A stretch of DNA of 64,000 nucleotides from Clarkia xantiana subsp. parviflora (lineage: Eukaryota; Streptophyta; Magnoliopsida; Myrtales; Onagraceae): contig JAPTYO010000053.1 in NCBI GenBank assembly GCA_036873135.1, positions 1-64,000 of the forward strand. Reading direction: 5' to 3'. Numbering within the stretch: the stretch's first letter is position 1; every line of letters begins with the position of its first letter. Both the position numbers and the translations under genes were made by a program. Shown piece after piece: positions 29,101 to 39,186 of this stretch. The notes beneath the pieces were generated by a model, which ran no database searches, was not told where the DNA came from, and saw only the letters and a program-made list of their open reading frames with translations.

Positions 29101-31804
29101 GGTCCGAGTGAGGTTATATTGAAAAAATGAGAAAATTGGCCGAAATCGAAGATTTTTCCTTACTAACCATCACAGAAAACTTGGTGCTTATGATTCCGAT
29201 ATGACAAATGGTTTCAACCATTCCACGGTCTTATACGACGAGTTAGAATGCAAATAAAACTGATTTCATAAAAAATAGAGGTCCGAGTGAGGTTATATTG
29301 AAAAAATGAGAAAATTGGCCGAAATCGAAGATTTTTCCTTACCATCACAGAAAACTTGGTGCTTATGATTCCGATATGACAAATGGTTTCAACCATTCCA
29401 CGGTCTTATACGACGAGTTAGAATGCAAATAAAACTGATTTCATCAAGAATAGAGGTCCGAGTGAGGTTATATTGAAAAAATGAGAAAATTGGCCGAAAT
29501 CGAAGATTTTTCCTTACTAACCATCACAGAAAACTTGGTGCTTATGATTCCGATATGACAAATGGTTTCAACCATTCCACGGTCTTATACGACGAGTTAG
29601 AATGCAAATAAAACTGATTTCATAAAAAATAGAGGTCCGAGTGAGGTTATATTGAAAAAATGAGAAAATTGGCCGAAATCGAAGATTTTTCCTTACTAAC
29701 CATCACAGAAAACTTGGTGCTTATGATTCCGATATGAAAATGGTTTCAACCATTCCACGGTCTTATACGACGAGTTAGAATGCAAATAAAACTGATTTCA
29801 TCAAGAATAGAGGTCCGAGTGAGGTTATATTGAAAAAATGAGAAAATTGGCCGAAATCGAAGATTTTTCCTTACTAACCATCACAGAAAACTTGGTGCTT
29901 ATGATTCCGATATGAAAATGGTTTCAACCATTCCACGGTCTTATACGACGAGTTAGAATGCAAATAAAACTGATTTCATCAAGAATAGAGGTCCGAGTGA
30001 GGTTATATTGAAAAAATGAGAAAATTGGCCGAAATCGAAGATTTTTCCTTACTAACCATCACAGAAAACTTGGTGCTTATGATTCCGATATGACAAATGG
30101 TTTCAACCATTCCACGGTCTTATACGACGAGTTAGAATGCAAATAAAACTGATTTCATAAAAAATAGAGGTCCGAGTGAGGTTATATTGAAAAAATGAGA
30201 AAATTGGCCGAAATCGAAGATTTTTCCTTACTAACCATCACAGAAAACTTGGTGCTTATGATTCCGATATGACAAATGGTTTCAACCATTCCACGGTCTT
30301 ATACGACGAGTTAGAATGCAAATAAAACTGATTTCATCAAGAATAGAGGTCCGAGTGAGGTTATATTGAAAAAATGAGAAAATTGGCCGAAATCGAAGAT
30401 TTTTCCTTACTAACCATCACAGAAAACTTGGTGCTTATGATTCCGATATGACAAATGGTTTCAACCATTCCACGGTCTTATACGACGAGTTAGAATGCAA
30501 ATAAAACTGATTTCATAAAAAATAGAGGTCCGAGTGAGGTTATATTGAAAAAATGAGAAAATTGGCCGAAATCGAAGATTTTTCCTTACTAACCATCACA
30601 GAAAACTTGGTGCTTATGATTCCGATATGACAAATGGTTTCAACCATTCCACGGTCTTATACGACGAGTTAGAATGCAAATAAAACTGATTTCATAAAAA
30701 ATAGAGGTCCGAGTGAGGTTATATTGAAAAAATGAGAAAATTGGCCGAAATCGAAGATTTTTCCTTACTAACCATCACAGAAAACTTGGTGCTTATGATT
30801 CCGATATGACAAATGGTTTCAACCATTCCACGGTCTTATACGACAATTTAGAATGCAAATAAAACATGATTTCATAAAAAATAGAGGTCTTAGTGAGGTT
30901 ATATTGAAAAAATGAGAAAATTGGCAGAAATCGAAGATTTTTCCTTACTAACCATCACAGAAAACTTGGTGCTTATGATTCCGATATGACAAATGGTTTC
31001 AACCATTCCACGGTCTTATACGACGAGTTAGAATGCAAATAAAACTGATTTCATAAAAAATAGAGGTCCGAGTGAGGTTATATTAAAAAAATGAGAAAAT
31101 TGGCCGAAATCGAAGATTTTTCCTTACTAACCATCACAGAAAACTTGGTGCTTATGATTCCGATATGACAAATGGTTTCAACCATTCCACGATCTTATAC
31201 GACGAGTTACAATGCAAATAAAACTGATTTCATAGAAAATAGAGTTCCGAGTGAGGTTATATTGAAAAAATGAGAAAATTGGCCGAAATCGAAGATATTT
31301 CCTTACTTACCATCATAGAAAACTTGGTGCTTATGATTCCGATATGAGAAATGGTTTCAACCATTCCACGGTCTTATACGACGAGTTAGAATGCAAATAA
31401 AACTGATTTCATCAAGAATAGAGGTCCGAGTGAGGTAATATTGAAAAAATGAGAAAATTGGCCGAAATCGAAGATTTTTCCTTACTTACCATCACAGAAA
31501 ACTTGGTGCTTATGATTCCGATATGAGAAATGGTTTCAACCATTCCACGGTCTTATACGACGAGTTAGAATGCAAATAAAACTGATTTCATAAAAAATAG
31601 AGGTCCGAGTGAGGTTATATTGAAAAAATGAGAAAATTGGCCGAAATCGAAGATTTTTCCTTACTTACCATCACAGAAAACTTGGTGCTTATGATTCCGA
31701 TATGAGAAATGGTTTCAACCATTCCACGGTCTTATACGACGAGTTAGAATGCAAATAAAACTGATTTCATAAAAAATAGAGGTCCGAGTGAGGTTATATT
31801 GAAA

Positions 31805-32365
31805 TCATAAGCACCAAGTTTTCTGTGATGTAAGTAAGCAAAATTCTCCGGTTTCGGCCAATTTTCTCATTTTTTTTCAATATAACCTCACTCGGATCAC
31901 TTTTTTTGATGAAATCAGTTTTGTTGCACTCGAACTCATCGTATATGACTGTGGAATGGTTTAAATTATTTCTCATTTCGGACTCAAAGCATCACGTTTT
32001 CTGCGATGGTAAGTAAGCAAAACTCTTAATTTTCGGCCATTTTTCTCAGTTTTTCAATATAATCTCATTCGGACCTCTGTTTTTTATGAAATCAGTTTTA
32101 TTTGCATTTTTACTCGTCGTATATGACCGTGAAATTGTTGAAACTATATCTCATTTTGGTCTCATAAGCACCAAATTTTCTATGATGGTAAATAAGCAAA
32201 ATTCTTTAATTTCGGCCAATTTTCTCAGCTTTTTCAATATAACATCGCTCGGACCTCTGTTTTTTATGAAATCATTTTTATTTGCACTCTTGATCGTCGT
32301 ATATGATCATAAAATTGTTTAAAATATTTCTCATTTTGGACTCAAAGCATCACGTTTTCCGTATT
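31805..32365 (-). repeat. Inverted, diverged satellite monomers
   Basis: Reading the complement strand, this block contains three further copies of the same 179-bp satellite plus the start of a fourth. It is in the opposite orientation to the main array and clearly more diverged. Landmarks on the + strand are the complement of the GGTGCTTATGA segment near 31805, 31981, 32160 and 32339. Copies alternate between a TCATAAGCACCAA type (31805, 32160) and a TCAAAGCATCACG type (31981, 32339), so the local unit is a 358-bp dimer. The frames at 31794-31976 and 32086-32322 are only satellite sequence. Confidence 0.9.
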
Positions 32366-32459
32366 ACCGTATGAAACATCTTATTCAGATCTTAATTTAC
32401 AAGTATATTTACCAACAAATGCATATGCACACAACATATTCGGGTTTATATAGACGAAG

Positions 32460-35400
32460 TCACTTTTGTACTATTGAGGTGTTGTGTTCGTCCAACCAAG
32501 AGATGATGTCACCGAAAACACGAAGAATGACGTCATCAGGCTCGCCCTCGAGAAGAGCATGATAAGCTTCGGGATAAAGAATAAGTTTCTTATCGTCAGT
32601 GCTCGCTTTCTCGTATAGTGTCTTGCTTACCGATGGATCCGTCACTTTGTCTGCCTCCCCATGAAGAATTAGCAATGGAAGTGACACCTATTTTTATACC
32701 AAGATCCCAATTATTAAGAAATTAAAATTTGCAGCCCAGCCTTAAAAATGATGATCGAATTCAATTCGAGGGTACCTTTTCTAATTGATGCTCGATCTCC
32801 TGTGTAGTTCGGAGCAACTGTAACGCAGTTCGTAGGCGTGGTTTTCCTCCATAACCAATCACATTATACGCACACTGCAATTGGACCAACCGAACAACAG
32901 GATGCTTGTGATTAGCTCAATAGTGACAGATCAATGCACATATTCGAACAAAATGGAGCAAAAAGTACAGAAACGGTGCATCTGACAACATGGTCAAAAC
33001 AGAACAAGGTGGTGGAACTGTCTGTTGGGTATAAAAAGGAATACCTAAAAAGAGATTAAGTGTATACCGAAGGCCTTCACTCAAAAGTTCGAGCTTAAGG
33101 GCTGATTGGTTAAGGCGTACGTCATATTTCTAACAATTGGTATCAGAGCTTGTGAGTGAAGGCTTTCAGTTTACACTTAATCTCTTTTAGGTATTCTTTT
33201 TATACCCAACACTGTCATTATTCACCCGAGTGAGAATGAAATGTACCTGGTCTCGCTTGCTCGTCTCCCTGAATGCGGCATCTGCCAAATCAGCTTGTGG
33301 AACTAACTTTTGCTTAGGGAGGAATTTAGCCATTCCGATGAGGAGTTGTGTAAGTATCCATGGAGGAACCATGTTATCTGCAATCTACACGGTTAAACAA
33401 GATATTAGGAGTTATAAAAAGCAGACACAAAGATTTTCGGGTTTATAGAAAAATAATAGGGAAGTAGTACTTTGCACATAGGTGCAACAAGAACAGCTCC
33501 ACTCCAAGAATTAGGTTGCTTTAGGTGCACTTTGAGAGCAACGGCTCCTCCCATGGATTCTCCAAAGAGGAAGCTTGGAAGACCATGGAAATTTGGGTTA
33601 TCTGAGGTCGATTGATATCATAAGAAACAAATAAAGACAATCATACAGGATTCATTCATCAAAATTTCTTTGTCAGTCTATAGATACAGGTAGGGGTGTA
33701 AACGAGTCAAGCTATTCGTGAGCTGCTCAAGATCGGCTCGGTCAATACTTGAATTCGAGTCGTTCAATTTCGAGTCAAGTCGAGCTCGAATCGAGCTTTT
33801 TCTGATGTCGAGTTCGAGTTCATTGATACTCGACTCGAGAGGCTCGCGAGCCTAATCGAGCTTTTTTTTTTCCTATTCGAGTTCGAGATTGAGTTTTTCG
33901 AGCTTTACGTAATAATATTATATATGTATATATTGAGTTCAAGTAGAGTTCGAGCCAAAGGTCTAATCGAGTTGAATTCGAGCTCGAGCGGCCTAATCGA
34001 GTCGAATTCGAGCTCGAGCTAAGGTGCACTATTTTATAATTTATTTGAAATTCTTTAACATTATCGAGTCGAGTCGAGCCGAGCTCGAACTCGCCAAGTA
34101 TTGAGTCTATTCGAGCTCGAGCTTGAAAAATTAAGGCTCGGTCAAGTTCGAGCTCGAGTAAACTAAGTCGAGTCGAGTTTGCCAGATACTCGGCTCGTTT
34201 ACAGCCTTATATACAGATGAATGTATTCAACTAGACTCTTCAAACGTAAATATTATATACTTGCAGTCATTTCTCAATTGATGGTGAACTAATCAATGGG
34301 AATTTTTTCAAAAGAGTATACCCATCTAAAAAAGTAAATCAAAGATTCTTTTGTCAAAATATTTTGGAACCTCATTAAGTTTGTACCTTTAAACTTGGTG
34401 AAGCACTCCACAACGTCATCAACAAGTGTGTCAAAACTGGGGATGTAGCCGTGTAGTCCTTCTGAAAGACCAAATCCAGGATAGTCCATTGCAAAGACAC
34501 CGTATCCTGATGAAGCCAACTTCCTAGCAATTCCTACATGATATGTGATGGAATATTCAAGAATAAAGACAGAAGGATAAACTGCAATTGCTATTACAGA
34601 TGACGCATATATACCTTCGAAGAAGAAGGTGCATGTGTCTCCATATCCATGGCAAAAGCATATGATAGCTTTGGGAGTCGTCTCTGGGAGCCAACTTTTG
34701 GTAAATATTTCCAGTCCCCTGGAATTCACCTCGTATTTCTGAATCACCAGAAACAGTTTTGCAGATAACACTACGAAATCACTCAGTAGTAGTATATGAT
34801 ATCTCACTCCTTAATTTGAGAAACAAAAGAATACTTAGTTACCTCCTCCATTTTCAATCCATGACAAGGCATCTGCAAAAACAAACAATTGACAAATCAA
34901 TGGCTATTAAATAGACATGGCGTTTCAGCTAATGCAATGAAGGCTTTCCACAGATCAAATGATACCCCCATCCCCTTAATAGAATGACAAAAACAAAAGA
35001 TACGAAGCTTCTATATATCGTTTAGAGAGTAACACACTATCAGAACTTAAAATTTTAACTTAGCAAACCTTTTTGACTTGTAAAAACTTCCATCAATAAG
35101 ACACTTACTTGTTTCGACTACTGCAGAGGAAATAAACAACATTCCCATTTGCTTTTGTTATCTTTGCATGATAAAATAGTTTAAAAAAAATGTTTTTGCA
35201 GTGAATATGGATTAACATTAAAATTCAAATAACATTCTAACTGTTTTCTAGTGCAACTCTCAGCTTATGTAGGGTATTAGTGTATCTTCATCACTCCGAA
35301 CTACCTCAACTAACAACAGCTAGACAAAATTAATGCAGACACGAGCAATCACTAATAGATATGAATGCCCCACATAATCAAATCTGCCCTATCTGAACAT

Positions 35401-35842
35401 CAGATGGTAGAGTAATCAAATCATTGATCATAACCAAGCATTATTAGCAGCAATCACTTCAATCGACACACTGTTATTACATTCGATTAATCGAGCATAC
35501 CTTGAACAGTATATGATCGATTCCTAACTGAACGTCCTTGAAAGCCTCGCGAGCTCTCCTTCTAGCAGGCGCTTGGTCCCTGTTAGCTTCGAGAACCTTC
35601 CGCAGCTCGTCATCAACTCCTTGGAGTTTGATCTTCGCCATCGCGACTGGTCTCCGCTTCCTGCGCGGCGGCTCTCCGATGCCGGATCCGAACTCTAGTT
35701 CCCAAAATCGCGGAGCGCGGGTAAGAACAGTTGCAGAGAGTATAGGGAAGAGAGGAGGAGAGTGAAGAAAGGTAGTACCTTCACTGGATTGCGGTTGGAG
35801 AGACTGGTGACGCTTGTATAGCTTTACGCATTTCAATGCCAT
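32460..35842 (-). CDS. Monoacylglycerol lipase-type alpha/beta hydrolase, likely plastid-targeted
   Basis: Eight exons on the minus strand: 35842-35501, 34872-34843, 34738-34615, 34533-34387, 33601-33471, 33384-33247, 32874-32776, 32687-32460, giving 412 residues with all junctions in phase. The catalytic triad of the hydrolase-4/MGL family is visible: nucleophile Ser230 in GESMG, Asp350 in HGEAD, His380 in AYHALLEGEP. HGYGD at 154-158 fits the oxyanion loop. The family releases fatty acid from monoacylglycerol; some plant relatives act as caffeoylshikimate esterase, but this N-terminally extended type is closest to the plastid-like MAGLs (Arabidopsis At5g16120 group). The first 70 or so residues are basic and Ser/Pro-rich, suggesting a transit peptide. 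An internal 84-nt intron at 35778-35695 is possible and would keep frame. The gene is transcribed towards the satellite, whose inverted block ends only about 95 bp past the stop. Two transposon-derived inserts lie in its introns. Family assignment is firm; substrate is inferred. Confidence 0.93.
33023..33211 (+). mobile_element. TRIM-like LTR fragment with facing LTR ends, inside an intron
   Basis: A 113-bp segment at 33023-33135 begins TGTTGGG and ends TAACA. Two bases later comes TGGTATCAGAGC (33138-33149), the classic plant primer-binding site for initiator-Met tRNA. This LTR-plus-PBS layout matches a TRIM (miniature LTR retrotransposon). The following stretch at about 33153-33211 is the reverse complement of the first 60 bp or so of the LTR, so two LTR ends face each other. 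It sits in the intron between exons 33384-33247 and 32874-32776 of the lipase gene. Confidence 0.65.
33690..34209. mobile_element. MITE-like element with GGGGTGTAAACGAG ends, inside an intron
   Basis: The left end TAGGGGTGTAAACGAGTC (33691 onward) is mirrored by GCTCGTTTACAGCCTTA ending at 34209. The interior is dense in complementary GAGCTCGA/TCGAGC strings and can fold extensively. ATACAG occurs on both flanks (33684-33689 and 34211-34216), a possible target-site duplication. The element lies in the lipase intron 34386-33602. hAT-derived MITEs with such ends are common in plants; I infer that class but cannot prove it. The frame at 33820-34029 is element sequence. Confidence 0.65.
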
Positions 35843-36479
35843 ATGGAGTGAGAATGGAGGAGCTCTGTGACGATTCCCTCTCTAGAAGGAGCGAGAGGAG
35901 AATGGCGAAGAAGATGCTAAAGATAAGGAAATGAGAAAGATCCCCCGCGCCACCATTGGAGAAGGCGGAACTAATTAAACTGAAACCACATTTAATTATT
36001 TATATTATTATTAATTTTACCAAAATTTGGCAAAAATAATATATTTTACCAAAAAAATCAATTTTTTTTCCAAAACCAAACGAATGTCAATTATTTAAGA
36101 ATGGAGTTTTCACCACTATTCCTCTTCGACGCTTAAATTAGTATATAGAGTTTTATAAAGAAATAATATTGTTTAATAAAAGTGTAAATTTTACAATTTG
36201 CAAGAGATGTAAACCGACTTTAGGGGCAGTGGTTCATAATTTACGATTGGTTGTCATAGAGAGGCGGCAGCGAGTTTGCTATTGGTTAACAAAGGCGACT
36301 ACTAATGACAAGTACGTTGCTACCTGTTTTGGTGGCGCAAACAGGTTGCGACCTGTCTTGGTGATAAGCAAGTCGCAACATGTCTTGATGACAGGTAGGT
36401 CCCATATATCTTAGTGACAAGCAGGTCGTCGCTATTGATAAAACCTTGTGTCGTCGATCTTTTAGCCGTGCTCGAATGC

Positions 36480-36519
<40 letters not shown>

Positions 36520-37610
36520 TTTACATTGTGGATCTTTATCTAGTGGCGTCGCCCTGATTTACAGATTGTGGTGTCGGCACCTTTGTAGTGATTCCCAACA
36601 CTTAGTAAATTAATAATAAAAATAGTCTCAACTATAGCTCGTATTACTAGTCGATGTCTCAGATTTAAAATGTTGATATTTTGTATTTTAACTATCAAAT
36701 TTGTTACTTTCCACCTTGTTCGAGTCATTTTAACGTTAAAAAATAATATTTTAAACAACTAAACATATCGTTTTCTACTTTTTCAAAATATCATATTTAA
36801 TATTCATGATTTATGTTTATTTAATGTTTAAAAATTACATTTTTCTTTTGTTAATTTAAAAAAAAAATTGAAAATTAACCCATCAAATAGTATTGTTTAC
36901 TTAATAAAAACATCTTATATTTAGAACAACAATTAAACATGGCTTGTGGTGGAATTGTTTTAAAGCTTTTAACCTTAATAATTCGCTTTCTATTTTGGAT
37001 CATGTAACTTATTCTTGAAAGATTATGATGTCGTTATATTGCGTGTTAAAGATAATGTACCTATGGTCGGATGGTCGGCCACGTTTCAAATTGAATTATA
37101 GGATATCGCTTTATCAATTTCTAAAAGAAAAACATTAACATCATCATCACTTCATCTTGAGTGGTAACATTTAGTATTTTGATTTAGTATTGTTTTTTAT
37201 ATGTAAGTTGCATGATTTTTTTGATGCCATATGATATTACGTATTTTAAAATATGTTATCAAGATTTAAATGAGTAATTTTAGGCAGCATTTTGATTATT
37301 ATTAAATATTAATCCTTATTAAATATTTTTTATAAATGGAATGGAAGTTTCCTCCATGGCCCATGCTGGCATTATTATTGCCATTAATTAAATAAAATAA
37401 ATTTTCCCGAAATTTAATAAAATAATTCAAACTATCATATTGAGAAATAAATAACGGTGGATATTTAATAACCAATTAAATATTATTGTTAGAGGCGCTC
37501 TATTGGTCAGCACGTATACAGAAAATATTAATAAATATATAACGACGTCGTTAATGTCGTCCATTTGGCAGTTGGCCAACGCCACCCGTTTCAAATTTAT
37601 GTCTTCATCT
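35843..37610. other. Intergenic region between divergent lipase and unknown-protein genes
   Basis: Contains both promoters. A (TA)n microsatellite occupies about 36485-36517. The rest is AT-rich with no gene seen; short frames at 36169-36414 and 36540-36758 lack protein features. Confidence 0.5.
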
Positions 37611-37683
37611 TTCTCCGCGTGACTTTTCCCTCCTCTCGAGCTCCTCCCTGCTTTAGCTTTACTCATTGAAGAAATTCTCCAAG

Positions 37684-38289
37684 GTAAACTCCGTCTCTCT
37701 TCCTCTTTCTCTGTATCTCTGTGAGTTATGTACTTGTTCATAGATCTTGATTCAGCTTAGAACAACCGGTAGTGATTGATAGTATCTGCTAGCTCAGTTT
37801 CGACTGGCTCGGTCGAGAAGTGGCGATTTCTACGATGTTTTCTGTACTTGCTGACGTTTCTTTGGTGAATCTATGGATGGCCGTTTGTGTTGCTCTGTTC
37901 TTGTTTAGTTCCGTATATGCTAGCTCAATTGAGCTGGATTTGTTTCTGTTTTAGCTTTTCCGCGTATGTGATGTACGGGGATGGATTTCTGATCTCGATT
38001 GGTTGGTAGTTCCGTTTGGTTTCCGAGAAAAGGTCAGAAACTGTGGAGTCTTTGGAAATTACGGTCAATTGTTTTATGCTCTCGTTCTAAACTGTGGTGT
38101 TTGAACTTTGAATTGAATCCGTTGAGCTAAAATTGTTGAGCTGAATGTGCGGTCTGGAATTTCGTTGATTTAGCTAGTCAATTTCTGCGTGATCTGGATT
38201 TCTGTTTCGTTTTACTGGACTGATCTGGTCTCTAGCTGATCCGACTCTGTCAATTACCTAATATTAGCACTTTCTGTTGATTCGGCTAG
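37684..38289 (+). other. Probable 5'UTR intron of the unknown-protein gene
   Basis: A good donor (CCAAG|gtaaac at 37683/37684) follows a CT-rich leader, and an acceptor (ggctag|GCGACC at 38289/38290) lies 32 bp before the ATG at 38322. T-rich sequence fills the interval. Long leader introns are common in plant genes; only transcript data would confirm this one. Confidence 0.55.
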
Positions 38290-38321
38290 GCGACCTACTT
38301 TAGGGCATCGCGGATCTGGAG

Positions 38322-39186
38322 ATGGAACACTTCAGAAGCGTAGATCAGAACGCATTCGTTGCTGCATTTGAGGAGATGAGGGGCCTCGTCTCAGATCGAA
38401 GAGGTTCGCTTCTTTGCCCTAAGCCTCGACGTTGCTTCGGGGCTTCATCTGTTAACCCACTGACACGCAGGTAACTATTTGCTATTCTCCTTCTCTAGAT
38501 GATCCCTGTGATATTCATATTCTAGTTCTCTAATAGTCATCTTCTTTTGGTAATCGACAGCCGTCAACCCGAGGCCTTGGACTCGAAAGCAAGGAGAGAC
38601 CTATTGGATCTCTTTCTCACCCAGGTAGCTTCTAAATTTATTGCTATTCTCTCATTAGTTGATTCGAGTAACCATGATTGTCTGTATGAATTGCTTCCAT
38701 TCCCACTAAAATCTGATACTGAGTTCAGTTTTGATAATTTTTCATCTAACTAATGAAATAATCTAGTAAGTCTGCTGCTGAATTGGTTTTTCATTTGTAA
38801 AACTTGTCCATTTATTCTTGAAAACTGAACTTGGGTAATGGATCTATCTCATTTCTTGAAAGGTTGTGAATCATAAAGTGACTGATAAACATGTTTATAC
38901 ACAGGAGGAAGCACCAATGACCCCAGTGGCCTTCTTCACTGGGTCTCCTCCTCGAAGAGCTGCCAACCCATTGATTCAAGATCCTTGCTTCAACGACGAG
39001 AGGATCGACCCAGCCATGTCAATGCCCACTAACGATTCGCTTTCTGATTATACATCATCATCATCATCTGCTCGGGTTGGGTGCATGAGGATGAAGTTTG
39101 GACTCAAACCCGCAGCTGTTAGAGTAGAGGGTTTCGATTGCCTTAACAGGGATGGTCAGAGTTCTAGCATTACTTCTGTTGCTTAA
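38322..39186 (+). CDS. Small plant-specific conserved protein of unknown function
   Basis: Three exons: 38322-38470, 38561-38624, 38905-39186, giving 164 residues ending at TAA. Introns have standard GT-AG ends and phases match. I recognise the family from plant proteomes (Arabidopsis At5g16110/At3g02555-type, sometimes mislabelled translocase subunit SecA), but no function is known to me. Visible conserved blocks are an acidic-basic helix with RRDLLDLFLTQ (residues about 60-71), the FFTGSPPRRAANPLIQD motif just after the exon 2/3 junction, a Ser-rich stretch with five or more serines, and a C-terminal MKFGLKPAAVRVEGFDCLNR block. There is no signal peptide or membrane segment. It neighbours the lipase gene head-to-head, as its homologue does in Arabidopsis from memory. 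Confidence 0.85.

Larger units (their letters stand above)
1788..31804 (+). repeat. Satellite DNA: 179-bp tandem repeat, about 168 copies
   Basis: Monomers begin at 1788, 1967, 2146 and 2325, spaced exactly 179 bp. The start at 15028 fits 74 units and the last start at 31667 fits 167 units, after a few single-base indels; the final unit is cut off at about 31804. All copies are in the same orientation. Each monomer begins ACCATCACAGAAAACTTGG, contains the dyad AATGGTTTCAACCATT, and ends in an A-tract-rich segment (GAAAAAATGAGAAAATTGG onward). The commonest length variants are one base shorter in the A-run after GATTTCAT. A monomer of 150-180 bp is the usual size for plant centromeric or heterochromatic satellites, but nothing here proves centromere function. 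Short frames inside the array, such as the minus-strand one at 29214-29396, exist only because a monomer lost a few bases; I do not consider them genes. Just upstream, about 1752-1787, there is a weak match to the monomer tail that may be a decayed partial copy. Confidence 0.98.

Noticed and set aside
29214..29396. A 60-codon frame on the minus strand within the satellite
   Set aside because: It arises from one monomer that lost a few bases at the ACTAACC site near 29340, removing a stop. The sequence is otherwise satellite.
1788..31804. CRISPR-like or spacer-containing array
   Set aside because: Monomers abut directly without unique spacers, and the surroundings are a plant nuclear genome.
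1788..31804. Claim that this is the functional centromere
   Set aside because: Monomer length and structure are compatible, but the array is small and gene-flanked and sequence alone cannot show CENH3 occupancy.
31794..32322. Frames in the inverted satellite block
   Set aside because: They follow the repeat sequence and recur with its period; no independent protein features.
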